Source: Nonomuraea roseoviolacea subsp. carminata
GTDB taxonomy: Bacteria; Actinomycetota; Actinomycetes; Streptosporangiales; Streptosporangiaceae
Assembly: GCF_024172185.1 (NCBI RefSeq)
Contig: NZ_JAMZEC010000001.1
Coordinates: 1,550,001-1,614,000, forward strand
Direction of reading: 5' to 3'
Length of the DNA stretch: 64,000 bases
A program made the translations under genes and the position numbers. Below, piece by piece: positions 16,697 to 25,409 of this stretch (the stretch's first letter is position 1; each line of letters opens with the position of its first letter). The notes beneath the pieces were generated by a model that had not been told where the DNA came from, made no database searches, and saw only the letters and a program-made list of their open reading frames with translations.

Positions 16697-17073
16697 ATGG
16701 CGGCCTCTATCACGTACACGTGCGAGACGCCAGAGGAGGCGGCATCGGCTTCTCCGAGCGTGGCGGACGTGCTGCGCCGTCTCGGCGTCAAGTGGACCGG
16801 CGGCAGCCATGCGCACATCAGCCGCCGCCGGAGTCGATACGTGAGAAGGCGCCGACACTGCGCCGGGCACTACGGGAAGCCGGGGTTCCCTACGCGTGCG
16901 CAGCCTGTAGGATTGACGGGACGTGGCAGGGAAAGCCGCTTACGCTCCATGTCGACCACATGAACGGGAATTGGCTCGACAATCGGCTGGAGAATGTGCG
17001 CTTCCTCTGCCCGAATTGCCACTCCCAGACCGACAATTACGCCGGTCGGGGAAAGGCGAGCAAGGGGTCGTAG
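16697..17073 (+). pseudogene. HNH endonuclease gene broken by an internal deletion/frameshift
   Basis: Two parts of one HNH protein are read in different frames. From ATG 16697 the first frame gives the DNA-binding-like head SVADVLRRLGVKWTGGSHAH and ISRR. The family normally continues with an IKRLGIDTSHF-type stretch, but here that middle is missing. Around 16827-16836 the coding signal switches by one base to IREKAPTLRRALREAG, two Cys in CAACRIDGTW, HVDHMNGNWLDN and LCPNCHSQT, which together make the HNH/zinc site; it ends at TAG 17071-17073. The gene is lower in GC than its neighbours and has a TATATTTC-rich upstream region. Its stop lies inside the following tRNA. Confidence 0.75.
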
Positions 17074-17136
17074 CCCAATGGCAGAGGCGCAGTCTTTAGG
17101 TGGCTGTAAGTGTGGGTTCGAATCCCACCGGCCCTA
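17064..17136 (+). tRNA. tRNA with anticodon UAG, class I structure (nominal Leu, identity doubtful)
   Basis: All arms fold. The acceptor is GGGGTCG with CGGCCCT, with a G-U closing pair. The D-stem is GCC/GGC with loop CAATGGCAGA. The anticodon stem CAGTC/GGCTG has loop TTTAGGT, placing TAG at 17097-17099. A 5-nt variable loop TAAGT follows, then T-stem GTGGG/CCCAC with TTCGAAT and discriminator A; CCA is not encoded. Anticodon UAG reads CUA leucine codons, but bacterial tRNA-Leu has a long variable arm and this one does not. It may be aminoacylated with another residue, be a dedicated non-translational tRNA, or be a decaying copy. Confidence 0.8.
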
Positions 17137-17142
17137 CATCTC

Positions 17143-17165
17143 GTCCCGGAGGCTTCCTCTGGGAC
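17143..17165 (+). terminator. Terminator after the tRNA
   Basis: A 10-pair stem GTCCCGGAGG / CCTCTGGGAC with a 3-nt loop (one G-U pair) begins 6 bp after the tRNA 3' end, supporting real transcription of the tRNA. Confidence 0.65.
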
Positions 17166-17206
17166 ATGTGTCGTTCGGCACGCCCATGTGATGGGCCCCC
17201 GGAGAA

Positions 17207-17749
17207 TCAGTTCGTACGCGTCGGGGCCGTGGTGGGCGGCTGGGTGCTCGGAAGGGTCGAGGTCGGGGTGGGCGGAACGGGCGGGACCCACGACGGCGGC
17301 ACCGGGGCGACGGACGGCACCGGAACGACGGAGGGCATCGGCGGGTACGGAGCGCCGTAGCGGCAGTACGTCCCGCCGGGCGCCGGGCGGCAGTCCGGGT
17401 AGGCGCGGGGCATGTGCTCCCAGTCCTGGTAGGGGTCCCAGCCGAACCGCGGGCCCCAGGGGACGACCCGGTCGTGATGGGTGACGCCGACGACCAGCGC
17501 CACGGCCGTGCCGCCCAGCAGGCCGCCGACGATCAGGCCGATGAGGGCCGCGCCGATGATCTGGGTCGGCTTCTGGCGCAGGAAGTCGCGGAACGAGGTG
17601 TCCGGCCGGGGAGCCGCCGGCGGAGGGCTCCAGCCGGGGCTCGCGTGCGCCGTCGCGTCCTGGGAGGGGGGAGGCTGCGCCCCGGGGTCCGGGTCGCGCG
17701 GCGCTTCCTCGTCGCCGCGCGACCCAACTTCGCGATCATGATCCGCCAT
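17207..17749 (-). CDS. Single-pass membrane protein with Pro-rich outer tail
   Basis: 180 aa, not assigned to a family. The N-terminus is charged and Pro-rich, then SFRDFLRQKPTQIIGAALIG leads into one transmembrane helix (residues about 68-92). Outside lies a short domain with YPDCRPAPGGTYCRYG, a possible disulfide, followed by a Pro/Val/Ser/Thr-rich tail (PSVVPVPSVAPVPPSWVPPV) as in wall-spanning linkers. ATG 17749 has GGGAG at 6 nt; the GTG one codon upstream is too close. It is divergent from the histidine kinase gene. Confidence 0.65.
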   Translation of the reverse strand: MADHDREVGSRGDEEAPRDPDPGAQPPPSQDATAHASPGWSPPPAAPRPDTSFRDFLRQKPTQIIGAALIGLIVGGLLGGTAVALVVGVTHHDRVVPWGPRFGWDPYQDWEHMPRAYPDCRPAPGGTYCRYGAPYPPMPSVVPVPSVAPVPPSWVPPVPPTPTSTLPSTQPPTTAPTRTN

Positions 17750-17908
17750 CACGATCTCCCTTTACTGCCCCGTCAGGGGCGCTCCCAAGGTCAACTATGC
17801 CCATGGAGCCGTAAGGCCGGCGTAAGACCTGCACGGATGTCAGACCTGGGTCGTACACCGAACTTCCACCTTGAGGCGGACACAGCCTCGGCGGGCCGTA
17901 CATATCGT

Positions 17909-19114
17909 ATGGATGTGTTCGGCAGGGTACATGCATGGTCCAAGCGCCATGCCAAGGTGATGGACGCCCTCCGGGGAGCGCCCCTCGTGGTGCTGGCGCT
18001 GGTGACCGCCCGGCCGTACGCGACCGGCACCGTCGTGAGCTCGGGCACCCCGCTCCACCTGGCCCAGTACGTGATCCTGTCGGCCCTGTTGATCGTCCCG
18101 CTGCTGTGGCAGCGGCGCCGGCCGCTGGAGACGTTCGCGGCCGTGTCGCTCGTCTCCTTCGGGCAGTGGGCGCTCGGCTTCGACCCGGTCCCGGCGAACC
18201 TGTCCGTGCTGATGGCCCTGTGGTGGGTGGCCTACGGGCGCGCGTTCCGTTGGGCGCTGGCCGCCGGGCTGATCGCCGAGCTGGGCGTGTACCTGGTGCT
18301 GGTGCACTGGCACACGGTCTCGTTCAGCATGTTCTTCAGCGGTTCCATCTTCGTCGTGACCACCTGGCTGACCGGCCTGTACGCGAACACGCGCCGCCGC
18401 TTCCTGGAGGGCCTGGAGGAACGCGCCGAGCGGGCCGAGCGCGAGCGCGACCAGCAGGCGCGGCTGGCGGCCACGGCCGAGCGGGCGCGGATCGCCCGGG
18501 AGCTGCACGACGTGGTGGCGCACAACGTCAGCGTGATGGTGGTCCAGGCCGACGGCGCCGGCTACATGATCGACCGCGACCCCGAGCAGGTCCGCCAGGC
18601 CGTGCGCGACATCTCCCGCACCGGCCGCGACGCGCTGGCCGAGATGCGGCGGCTGGTCGGCGTGCTGCGCGCCGACCGCGAGGACGACGGCGGTGACGGC
18701 GCGAGCGGCACCGACTACACGCCCCAGCCGGGGCTCGCCCAGTTGGAGGAGCTGGTGCGGGGCGCGGGCGTCCCGGCGCGGCTGCGGGTGACGGGCCCGC
18801 CGTGCGACCTGCCGGAGGGCCAGCAGCTCGCCGTCTACCGCATCATCCAGGAGGCCCTGACGAACGCGCTCAAGCACGGCGGCCCCGGCGTGCGGGCGCT
18901 GGTCGAGCTCACGTACGGCCGGGCGGAGCTGACGGTGCGGGTCACCGACGACGGGCGGGGGGCCGCGACGCCGCGCGGCCACGACGGCCACGGGCTGGTC
19001 GGGATGCGTGAACGGGTCGGCATGTACGGCGGGGCGGTGTCGGCGCAGCCGCGCCAGGGCGGCGGGTTCGAGGTGCTGGCCAGGCTGCCCGTCCCTGCCG
19101 GCCGGGCCGCCTGA
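17909..19114 (+). CDS. Two-component sensor histidine kinase (NarL/DesK-like family)
   Basis: 401 aa. Several N-terminal membrane helices (about 24-155) form the sensor, followed by a short coiled coil (ERAERAERERDQQARL). The HisKA_3 dimerisation motif RIARELHDVVAHNVSVM carries the phosphoacceptor His200. The HATPase domain has EALTNALKHG, VTDDGRGA and GHGLVGMRERVGMYGG. ATG 17909 sits directly in an AT-rich stretch (CATATCGTATGG), suggesting a leaderless message. The stop overlaps the response regulator start (TGATG). It probably controls the ABC exporter downstream. Confidence 0.92.
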   Translation: MDVFGRVHAWSKRHAKVMDALRGAPLVVLALVTARPYATGTVVSSGTPLHLAQYVILSALLIVPLLWQRRRPLETFAAVSLVSFGQWALGFDPVPANLSVLMALWWVAYGRAFRWALAAGLIAELGVYLVLVHWHTVSFSMFFSGSIFVVTTWLTGLYANTRRRFLEGLEERAERAERERDQQARLAATAERARIARELHDVVAHNVSVMVVQADGAGYMIDRDPEQVRQAVRDISRTGRDALAEMRRLVGVLRADREDDGGDGASGTDYTPQPGLAQLEELVRGAGVPARLRVTGPPCDLPEGQQLAVYRIIQEALTNALKHGGPGVRALVELTYGRAELTVRVTDDGRGAATPRGHDGHGLVGMRERVGMYGGAVSAQPRQGGGFEVLARLPVPAGRAA

Positions 19115-19785
19115 TGGGCGGCGCCGGGAGCCCGCGCATCCGGGTGATGCTGGTCGACGACCAGCGGCTGCTGCGGGCCGGGTTCAGGATGGTGCTGGGG
19201 GCGCAGCCCGACATCGAGGTGGTGGCCGAGGCGGGCGACGGCGCGCAGGCGCTGGAGACGCTGCGCGGCACCGACGTGGACGTCGTCCTCATGGACGTGC
19301 GCATGCCCGGCATGGACGGCGTCGAGGCGACCGCCCGGATCCGCGGCCCCAAGGTGCTCATCCTGACGACGTTCGACCTCGACGAGTACGCGCTCGCGGC
19401 CGTGAAGGCGGGCGCGTCGGGGTTCCTGCTGAAGGACGTGCCGCCGGACGACCTGGTGAACGCCATCAGGGCCGTGCACGCCGGGGACGCCGTCATGGCG
19501 CCCAGCACCCTGCGGCGCATGCTCGACCGGTTCGCCGCGAACCTCCCGGACCAGCCGCCGCCCGACGCCGCCGGGCTGACGCCGCGCGAGCGCGAGGTGC
19601 TGCTGATGGTGGCCCGCGGCCTGTCGAACCTGGAGATCGCCGCCGCGCTGGAGGTGGCCGAGGCGACCGTGAAGACGCATCTGGGGCGGGTGCTGGCCAA
19701 GCTGGAGCTCCGGGACCGGGCGCAGGCGGTCGTGTACGCGTACGAGGCGGGGCTCGTCGTGCCGTCCCACCGCCCGCGCCCCTGA
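19114..19785 (+). CDS. LuxR/NarL-family response regulator
   Basis: 223 aa. The receiver domain has the acidic pair Asp15-Asp16 in VMLVDDQRLL, phosphoacceptor Asp61 in VVLMDVRMPGMDG, a Thr in LILTTFD and Lys in GFLLKDVPPDDL. The C-terminal LuxR HTH (about residues 155-215) has LTPREREVLLMVARGLSNLE and EATVKTHLGRVLAKL. ATG 19114 overlaps the kinase stop, so the two are coupled partners. Its targets are unknown; the ABC exporter 152 bp downstream is the natural candidate. Confidence 0.95.
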   Translation: MGGAGSPRIRVMLVDDQRLLRAGFRMVLGAQPDIEVVAEAGDGAQALETLRGTDVDVVLMDVRMPGMDGVEATARIRGPKVLILTTFDLDEYALAAVKAGASGFLLKDVPPDDLVNAIRAVHAGDAVMAPSTLRRMLDRFAANLPDQPPPDAAGLTPREREVLLMVARGLSNLEIAAALEVAEATVKTHLGRVLAKLELRDRAQAVVYAYEAGLVVPSHRPRP

Positions 19786-19937
19786 CCCCCACGCCCCTTC
19801 GCGAGCTGGCCGGATCGGCCGAAAGGTTGACCGCCGTCATCTGGCGGCTTATACGAAATCCCTCCTCAGGGCCCATCTTTCCCACACATCTCCCTCATAG
19901 CGTGAGTCGCGTTCCCCAACCCCTCGAAGGAGCGAAC

Positions 19938-20702
19938 GTGACCATCACCGAGACCGAGACCGGAACCCGGCGCCGGGCCGCCCCCGCCGTCGTGGCGCGC
20001 GGCCTGACCAAGGTGTACGGCCAGGGCGACGCGAAGGTGTACGCCCTGCGCGAGGTGGACGTGACGTTCGAGACCGGCGCGTTCACGGCCATCATGGGTC
20101 CGTCCGGCTCGGGCAAGTCCACGCTGATGCACTGCCTGGCCGGGCTGGACACGGCCACGTCGGGCACCGTGCAGGTCGGCGACGTGGAGCTGACCGGCCT
20201 CAGCGACAAGCGGCTGACGCTGCTGCGCCGCGAGCGGATCGGCTTCGTGTTCCAGGCGTTCAACCTGCTGCCGACGCTGACCGCCGAGCAGAACATCCGC
20301 CTTCCCCTGGAGATCGCGGCCCGGCAGGCCGACCAGGTGCTGTTCGACCGGGTCGTGGAGACCGTCGGCCTGCGCGACCGCCTCGGCCACCGGCCGACGG
20401 AGCTGTCCGGCGGGCAGCAGCAGCGCGTGGCCGTGGCGCGGGCGCTCATCAGCAAGCCCCAGGTGATCTTCGCGGACGAGCCGACCGGCAACCTGGACTC
20501 GCGCAGCGGCGCCGAGGTGCTGTCGTTCCTGCGCGCCTCGGTGCGGGAGCTGGGGCAGACGATCGTCATGGTCACGCACGACCCGGTGGCCGCCGCGTAC
20601 GCCGACCGGGTGATCTTCCTGCGCGACGGCGAGCTGGTCACGGAGCTGACCGCGCCCACCCCGCAGTCGGTCCTCGACACGCTGATGAAGCTGGAAGGCT
20701 GA
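19938..20702 (+). CDS. ABC transporter ATP-binding protein (MacB/LolD type)
   Basis: 254 aa. Walker A is GPSGSGKST at about residues 54-62, followed by the Q-loop region [18 protein letters not shown], the signature [15 protein letters not shown], Walker [14 protein letters not shown] and the H-loop [12 protein letters not shown] 19938 follows GAAGGAG. A single base separates its stop from the permease ATG. Together they form a type VII (FtsX-fold) exporter or lipoprotein/antibiotic-efflux system rather than an importer. Confidence 0.95.
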   Translation: MTITETETGTRRRAAPAVVARGLTKVYGQGDAKVYALREVDVTFETGAFTAIMGPSGSGKSTLMHCLAGLDTATSGTVQVGDVELTGLSDKRLTLLRRERIGFVFQAFNLLPTLTAEQNIRLPLEIAARQADQVLFDRVVETVGLRDRLGHRPTELSGGQQQRVAVARALISKPQVIFADEPTGNLDSRSGAEVLSFLRASVRELGQTIVMVTHDPVAAAYADRVIFLRDGELVTELTAPTPQSVLDTLMKLEG

Positions 20703-20703
20703 G

Positions 20704-23214
20704 ATGCTGAGGACCACGCTGGCCGGGCTGCGGGCGCACCGGCTCAGGCTGCTGCTCACGTCCCTGGCGATCACGCTGGGCGTGGGGTTCATCGCGGGCA
20801 CGTTCGTGCTGACGGACACCATCGAGGCCGGCTTCGCGCAGAAGGTCACGGCCGACGCGGGCAAGGTCAGCGTGGCCGTGCTGGCCGAGGGGCCGGACGG
20901 CCGGCTGCCCGCGGCGCTGCTGGACGAGGTGCGGGCCCTGCCGGGCGTCACGGACGCGCAGGGCGTCGTCCGCGGGCCCGCGCCGCTGATCGGCAAGGAC
21001 GGCAAGACCGCCGGCAACGCGCCGACGACCGCGCTGTCGATCGCGTCCGGGCCGCTGAACCGCGCCGTGATCGTCTCCGGTACGGGCCCGGGCTCCGACG
21101 ACCAGGCGGCGGTGCTCGACGAGAACACCGCCAAGGCCCAGGGCCTGAAGACCGGCGACACGATCACCGTGCTGGACCCCCAGGGGCGCAAGCGGACGTT
21201 CCGCCTGGCCGGTCTCCTCGACCCGGGCGTGGACCAGGAGCTCGCCTACACCGGTGTGGTCGGCTTCACCCCCGCCATGGCGCGGCGGATGACGGGCGAG
21301 AAGGGCTTCCGCGAGATCGACGTCGCGGGCGCCGACCCGGCGCGGCTGCGGAGCGCGGTCGCCGCGGCGGCGGGCGGCTCCGGCCGGGAGGTGATCACCG
21401 GCGAGCAGCTCGCGGACCGGCTCGCCCGGCAGGCCGGCGTCGAGACGAAGGCGCTGACCGTGGGCCTGCTCATGTTCGGGCTGGTGTCCATGCTGGTGGC
21501 GGCGCTGGTCATCTACAACACGTTCACGATCCTGGTCGCGCAGCGCACCCGGGAGATGGCGCTGCTGCGCTGCATCGGCGCGACGCGGGGCCAGGTGTTC
21601 GGCTCGGTGCTGCTGGAGTCGGCGGCGATCGGGCTGCTGTCGTCGGTGCTCGGGCTGCTGGCCGGATACGGGCTGGGCGCGGCCACGCTCGCCGTCCTGG
21701 GCGCTCTGGAGGCGCCGCTGCCGACCGGCGCCGCCGTGCGGCTGGCGCCGGGCACGATCGCCCTCGGGCTGGCCGTCGGCCTGCTCGTCACCGTCGGCTC
21801 GGCGGTGCTGCCCGCTCGGACGTCCACACGGGTCGCGCCGGTCGCGGCGCTGCGCACGCAGGTGGAGGAGCAGGTCTTCCGCACCGGCCCGGTCCGGGTG
21901 CTCACGGCGAGCCTGTTCCTGCTGGCCGGCCTGGGCCTGGCCGGGGTCGGGGCGCTGGTGCTGGAGCCCGGGCAGCAGGTGTCGCTGTTCGTGGTCATGG
22001 GCGGGGGCGCGGTGACGTTCCTCGGCGTGCTCATCCTCGGGCCCGTGCTGGTCAGGCCGCTCAGCGCGGCCATCGGGGCGGTCCCGGCCCGGCTGTTCGG
22101 CGTGCCGGGACGGCTGGCCGTGGACAACTCCGGCCGCAACCCGAAGCGGGCGGCCACCACCACGGTCGCGCTGACCGTGGGCGTGACGCTGATGACGCTC
22201 ATCTCCGTGCTCACCGCCTCGACCCGGGTGACGCTGACCGCCAAGCTGGACGACCAGTTCCCCATCGACTACCTGGTGGCCACCCAGGAGCGCGACTCCA
22301 CGATCCCCCGCTCGGTCGGCGAGGAGCTGCGGCGGCGGCCGGAGCTGGCCTCCGTGGTGCAGGTGCGCTTCGCCGAGGCGAAGGTAAGCGGGCCGAAGGG
22401 CGGCGCGGGCCGCCTGGAGGTGGGCACGTACAGCGGGCCGATGGCCCCGCCCCTGACGGCGGGCTCCCTGCGCGGCCTCGGCGACGGGCAGGTCGCGGTC
22501 GCGGACGACGTGGCGGGACGGCTCGGCGTCCGGGTCGGCGACTCGCTGTCGGTCGCCACCGGGCGGGCCGGGGCGGTCAGGCTCGCCGTCGTCGCCCTCC
22601 TGGACGCCTCCGAGTCCACACTGCCGGAGCTGACCGTGGCCGAGGGCGCCTTCGACCGGTACTTCGGCGCGGTGCCCGACTCCCGGGTGATGATCGACGC
22701 CAGGGACGGGGTGGCGCCGGAGAGGTCCCGGGCGGTGGTGGACGCGGCGACCGCGGCGTACCCGACGGTCAAGGTGTCCAGCTCGACCGAGGTGCGCGGC
22801 GAGTTCGACGAGACCCTCGACATGCTGCTGATGATCGTCACGGGGCTGCTGGGGCTGGCCATCCTCATCTCGCTGCTCGGCATCGCCAACACGCTGTCGC
22901 TGTCGGTCCACGAGCGGACCCGGGAGTCGGCGCTGCTGCGGGCCCTCGGCCTCACACGCCCGCAACTGCGCCGGATGCTGTCGGTGGAGGCGCTGGTGCT
23001 CGGGCTGATCGGGGCGCTGGTCGGGGTCGTGCTGGGCGCGGTGTTCGGCTGGGCCGCCGTACGGGCCATGATCGACGGGGCGGTGTACGCGGTGCCGTAC
23101 GGGCAGGTCGCGCTGTTCGTGGTGCTGTCGGGGGTGGCGGGGGTGCTGGCGGCGGTGCTGCCGGCGCGGCGCGCGGCCCGCGCCTCGATCGTCGGCGCAC
23201 TGGCGAGCGGCTGA
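20704..23214 (+). CDS. FtsX-like ABC transporter permease (two-repeat type)
   Basis: 836 aa. Layout: one N-terminal helix ([20 protein letters not shown]), a ~230-residue extracytoplasmic MacB_PCD domain, three helices (about 255-375), a helical linker pair at about 395-455, a second helix at about 482-505 ([20 protein letters not shown]), a second outer domain, and three final helices ending in [18 protein letters not shown]. The duplicated FtsX unit with [12 protein letters not shown] and [12 protein letters not shown] coupling motifs is characteristic of actinobacterial exporters. No periplasmic partner is encoded, as expected for a Gram-positive. Confidence 0.93.
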   Translation: MLRTTLAGLRAHRLRLLLTSLAITLGVGFIAGTFVLTDTIEAGFAQKVTADAGKVSVAVLAEGPDGRLPAALLDEVRALPGVTDAQGVVRGPAPLIGKDGKTAGNAPTTALSIASGPLNRAVIVSGTGPGSDDQAAVLDENTAKAQGLKTGDTITVLDPQGRKRTFRLAGLLDPGVDQELAYTGVVGFTPAMARRMTGEKGFREIDVAGADPARLRSAVAAAAGGSGREVITGEQLADRLARQAGVETKALTVGLLMFGLVSMLVAALVIYNTFTILVAQRTREMALLRCIGATRGQVFGSVLLESAAIGLLSSVLGLLAGYGLGAATLAVLGALEAPLPTGAAVRLAPGTIALGLAVGLLVTVGSAVLPARTSTRVAPVAALRTQVEEQVFRTGPVRVLTASLFLLAGLGLAGVGALVLEPGQQVSLFVVMGGGAVTFLGVLILGPVLVRPLSAAIGAVPARLFGVPGRLAVDNSGRNPKRAATTTVALTVGVTLMTLISVLTASTRVTLTAKLDDQFPIDYLVATQERDSTIPRSVGEELRRRPELASVVQVRFAEAKVSGPKGGAGRLEVGTYSGPMAPPLTAGSLRGLGDGQVAVADDVAGRLGVRVGDSLSVATGRAGAVRLAVVALLDASESTLPELTVAEGAFDRYFGAVPDSRVMIDARDGVAPERSRAVVDAATAAYPTVKVSSSTEVRGEFDETLDMLLMIVTGLLGLAILISLLGIANTLSLSVHERTRESALLRALGLTRPQLRRMLSVEALVLGLIGALVGVVLGAVFGWAAVRAMIDGAVYAVPYGQVALFVVLSGVAGVLAAVLPARRAARASIVGALASG

Positions 23215-23315
23215 CCCGGGCTCGCGCGCCGATCGGCCACTCCCTCGTGAGCGGCTGACCCCGGCCGCGCGACGATCGGCGGCGCGCTCGCGGGCGGCCG
23301 ATCCGGGGCCGCGCG
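23186..23315. repeat. Three degenerate 43-44-bp tandem copies across the permease stop codon
   Basis: Copies begin at 23186, 23230 and 23273, each starting with CGATCG and carrying a GGCSSCGNNCNCGNGAGCGG-like core followed by a TGACCC-type block. The first copy contains the last codons and stop of the permease; the other two are non-coding. Divergence between copies is considerable, so the event is old. Confidence 0.65.
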
Positions 23316-23341
23316 CCGCGAGGAATCTCAGTGGAGGGATC

Positions 23342-23620
23342 TCAGCGAGGGGTACGGCCGGGCCACAGCTCGGCCACCGTCTCCGGGTCGAGCAGGGGAC
23401 GGCTCACGATCTCCCCGGACACCCGGTCGATCACGATGCAGCCGCCCCCGACCGTGCCCGGCAGCGTGGCCGGGTCGTCGGGGTCGGGCTCGCGGACCCA
23501 CGCCACGTACCCCTCGCCGAACCCGTGGACCCCCACCCGCACCGGGTCGTCCACCGGCCGCACCCCGTTGAAGTACTCCTCCGCCACCGCCCTGGCCTGG
23601 TCGAGGTCCACGGCGCTCAC
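23342..23620 (-). CDS. YrhB/Imm35-like immunity protein
   Basis: 92-aa acidic protein with the small alpha-beta layout of YrhB-domain immunity proteins: an N-terminal helix (DLDQARAVAEEYF), then strands RVGVHGFGEGYVAWVRE and GGGCIVIDRVSGEIVSRPLL. The VIDRxSGEI pattern is the hallmark of this group. It lies 16 bp downstream of the toxin gene on the same strand, the standard toxin-then-immunity order, and is predicted to bind and block that toxin. It overlaps no other gene. Confidence 0.7.
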   Translation of the reverse strand: MSAVDLDQARAVAEEYFNGVRPVDDPVRVGVHGFGEGYVAWVREPDPDDPATLPGTVGGGCIVIDRVSGEIVSRPLLDPETVAELWPGRTPR

Positions 23621-23636
23621 CCCTGCCCGCCGCGGC

Positions 23637-25274
23637 TCACCGCGGCCGCCCGTACCGGTCGACGATGACGCAGAACACCCCGGTCACCGTCGTGTAGGGA
23701 GGATCGACCGCCATGTGGCCGCGCTGGGCGTCGATCCAGATGACCTCGCCGCCGAAGTTCACGGCGTTCCACGCGTGGGAGCCGCCTCCCGGCCAGCGCA
23801 CGACGATGATGGCCGCTGCCCCGTGCCCGGCCTCGATCAGCCGCCGCGCCACCAGCGGGTAGGCGTGCCGCCCGTGACCGGCGTACTCGAACCGGTGCCC
23901 GACCCACCGCTCGATCCTGGCCGCCCCGCCCGTCTCGCCGGTCAGCACCGGGCGGCCGAGCCGGTCGTACTCGGGATGCCGGGGCGCCGCGGCGGCGGGC
24001 TCGCCGTGCCAGGTGGACAGCACGGCGAGCGCGCAGTCGGCGGCGTTGGAGGCCCGGAACGGGTCGTCGGCGGGGCCGCCGCCGTTGATGAGCCGCACCC
24101 AGGTGCCGCGCGGGTCGGGGAAGCGGGTGCCGGGCGGGACGGCTCGGCGCAGGTCGTGCTCGACCTGCGGGTCGGGACGCGCCAGCCCTCCCGCGGCGCC
24201 GTACGGGCGGCAGTCGGACAGCCGCGGCGGCCTGGCGGGGCCGTCGAACCAGTCGGGGGCCGCCACGGGCCGGCCCGGGTCTCCCCCGGCCGCCGCCGCC
24301 CACCCGGCCGGACCCGTCGGCGGCCGATGACCGGGGGCCGCCCACGCCGCCGCCCGAACACCGTCCGTCGCGGTGCCGCGGATGTCGCCCCGCGTGGTGC
24401 CGGACGTGGCGTCGCGAACGTCACCCCGCATGGTGACGGACGTGGCGTCGCGAACGTCACCCCGCAGGACGTCGGGTGCGGCGTCGTGAACGCCGCTCCG
24501 CATGGTGTCGGGCGAGGGGCCACGAGAACCGCCCCACGTGGCGTCGGACGAGGTGTCGCGGACGCCGCCCCGCATGGCGTCAGGCGTGGTGCCGCGAAGG
24601 CCGCCCCGCATGGCGTCGAGCGCGGTGGCGCGGGCGTCTCCTCGCATGGCGTCGAGCGCGGGGACGTGAGAGTCGCCCCGCGTGGCGTCAGGCGTGGTGC
24701 CGCGGAGGTCGCCTTGCCCAGGGCCGGCCGAGGTGTTGTGGGCGTCGTCCCGCGCGATGGCCGATGCCTTGTCCGGCGCGGCGCCGCTCGGGGGAGCCCC
24801 GACGAGGTGGCTCGTGGCGTCCCTGGTGCGGTCTCTCGTGGGGTCCGGCGTGGGGAACTCCCAGGGAGCCCTGCCCGCGAGGTCACCGGCGCGACCGTCT
24901 CCGGGCGTGGCGCACCCCGCCGGGGGCGAGGCCGGCGGGTGCGCCGGGAGGGCGTCCGCCTCCAGCCGCGCGGACGAGAACGCCACCGACATGTCAGGCC
25001 GCCCGGGCGAGGGCACCGCCGACGCGTCAGGCGGCTCGGGCGGGAACGCCGCCGGCGCGTCCGGCAGGAGGTCGTCCGGTGAGCGTTCCCCCAGGAGCAC
25101 GGCGAGGGCCGGTGATCGGGGGTCCGGCGCGGCCGGGTCGGGCGGGCCGGGGTCGGTGGGGGTGGGGGCGGCGGCGCGCTCGTAGTCGCGCCATCGCACG
25201 CCGTCCCCCACCACCGGGTCGTAGCGCCCTTCGGAAAGGACCCACCGGGCGCGGGACTTGCGGTCGCGGGTCAC
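23637..25274 (-). CDS. Polymorphic toxin with C-terminal papain-fold (Tox-PL) glutamine-deamidase-type domain
   Basis: 545 aa. The C-terminal ~150 residues carry the papain-fold toxin signature: NAADCALAVLSTWHG with Cys414, GGGSHAWNAVNF with His500 and VIWIDAQRGHM with Asp515, the Cys-His-Asp triad of Tox-PL deamidases. The long middle is disordered, Pro/Ala/Asp-rich, and includes nine 12-residue repeats (residues about 188-301). The N-terminus (KSRARWVLSEGRYDPVVGDG) is not a known secretion domain, and no signal peptide or WXG motif is visible, so the export route is unknown. GTG 25274 has AGGAGG 6 nt upstream. The immunity gene follows at 16 bp. Confidence 0.8.
   Translation of the reverse strand: MTRDRKSRARWVLSEGRYDPVVGDGVRWRDYERAAAPTPTDPGPPDPAAPDPRSPALAVLLGERSPDDLLPDAPAAFPPEPPDASAVPSPGRPDMSVAFSSARLEADALPAHPPASPPAGCATPGDGRAGDLAGRAPWEFPTPDPTRDRTRDATSHLVGAPPSGAAPDKASAIARDDAHNTSAGPGQGDLRGTTPDATRGDSHVPALDAMRGDARATALDAMRGGLRGTTPDAMRGGVRDTSSDATWGGSRGPSPDTMRSGVHDAAPDVLRGDVRDATSVTMRGDVRDATSGTTRGDIRGTATDGVRAAAWAAPGHRPPTGPAGWAAAAGGDPGRPVAAPDWFDGPARPPRLSDCRPYGAAGGLARPDPQVEHDLRRAVPPGTRFPDPRGTWVRLINGGGPADDPFRASNAADCALAVLSTWHGEPAAAAPRHPEYDRLGRPVLTGETGGAARIERWVGHRFEYAGHGRHAYPLVARRLIEAGHGAAAIIVVRWPGGGSHAWNAVNFGGEVIWIDAQRGHMAVDPPYTTVTGVFCVIVDRYGRPR
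24372..24713 (-). repeat. Nine and a half 36-bp coding repeats inside the toxin gene
   Basis: The encoded 12-residue unit has the pattern (T/A/S)xDxxRGDxRxx, for example ALDAMRGDARAT and TSVTMRGDVRDA. Nine full units follow one half unit. Units are similar but not identical, and the frame is kept throughout, so the repeats are translated and probably form an extended spacer ahead of the toxin domain. Confidence 0.85.
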
Positions 25275-25409
25275 GTCCTGCCTCCTGTCGTGCTCGACGC
25301 CGATCGTAGGGCCGCCGTCCGGGCCAGGAGGGGCACTCGGCAAGTTGGGCCACCACGATCCACCCGCCTTACCTGCACAAACGCGGAGAAGCGGGACAGC
25401 GCGCACCCG

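Noticed and set aside
16678..17073. Intact 131-aa HNH gene from ATG 16678
   Set aside because: Its first ~45 residues are out of frame with the conserved head; only the tail fits the family.
17064..17136. Amber suppressor tRNA
   Set aside because: The anticodon is UAG, which reads CUA codons; an amber suppressor would carry CUA.
24372..24713. CRISPR-like 36-bp periodicity
   Set aside because: Period is translated in frame inside the toxin gene and has no spacers.
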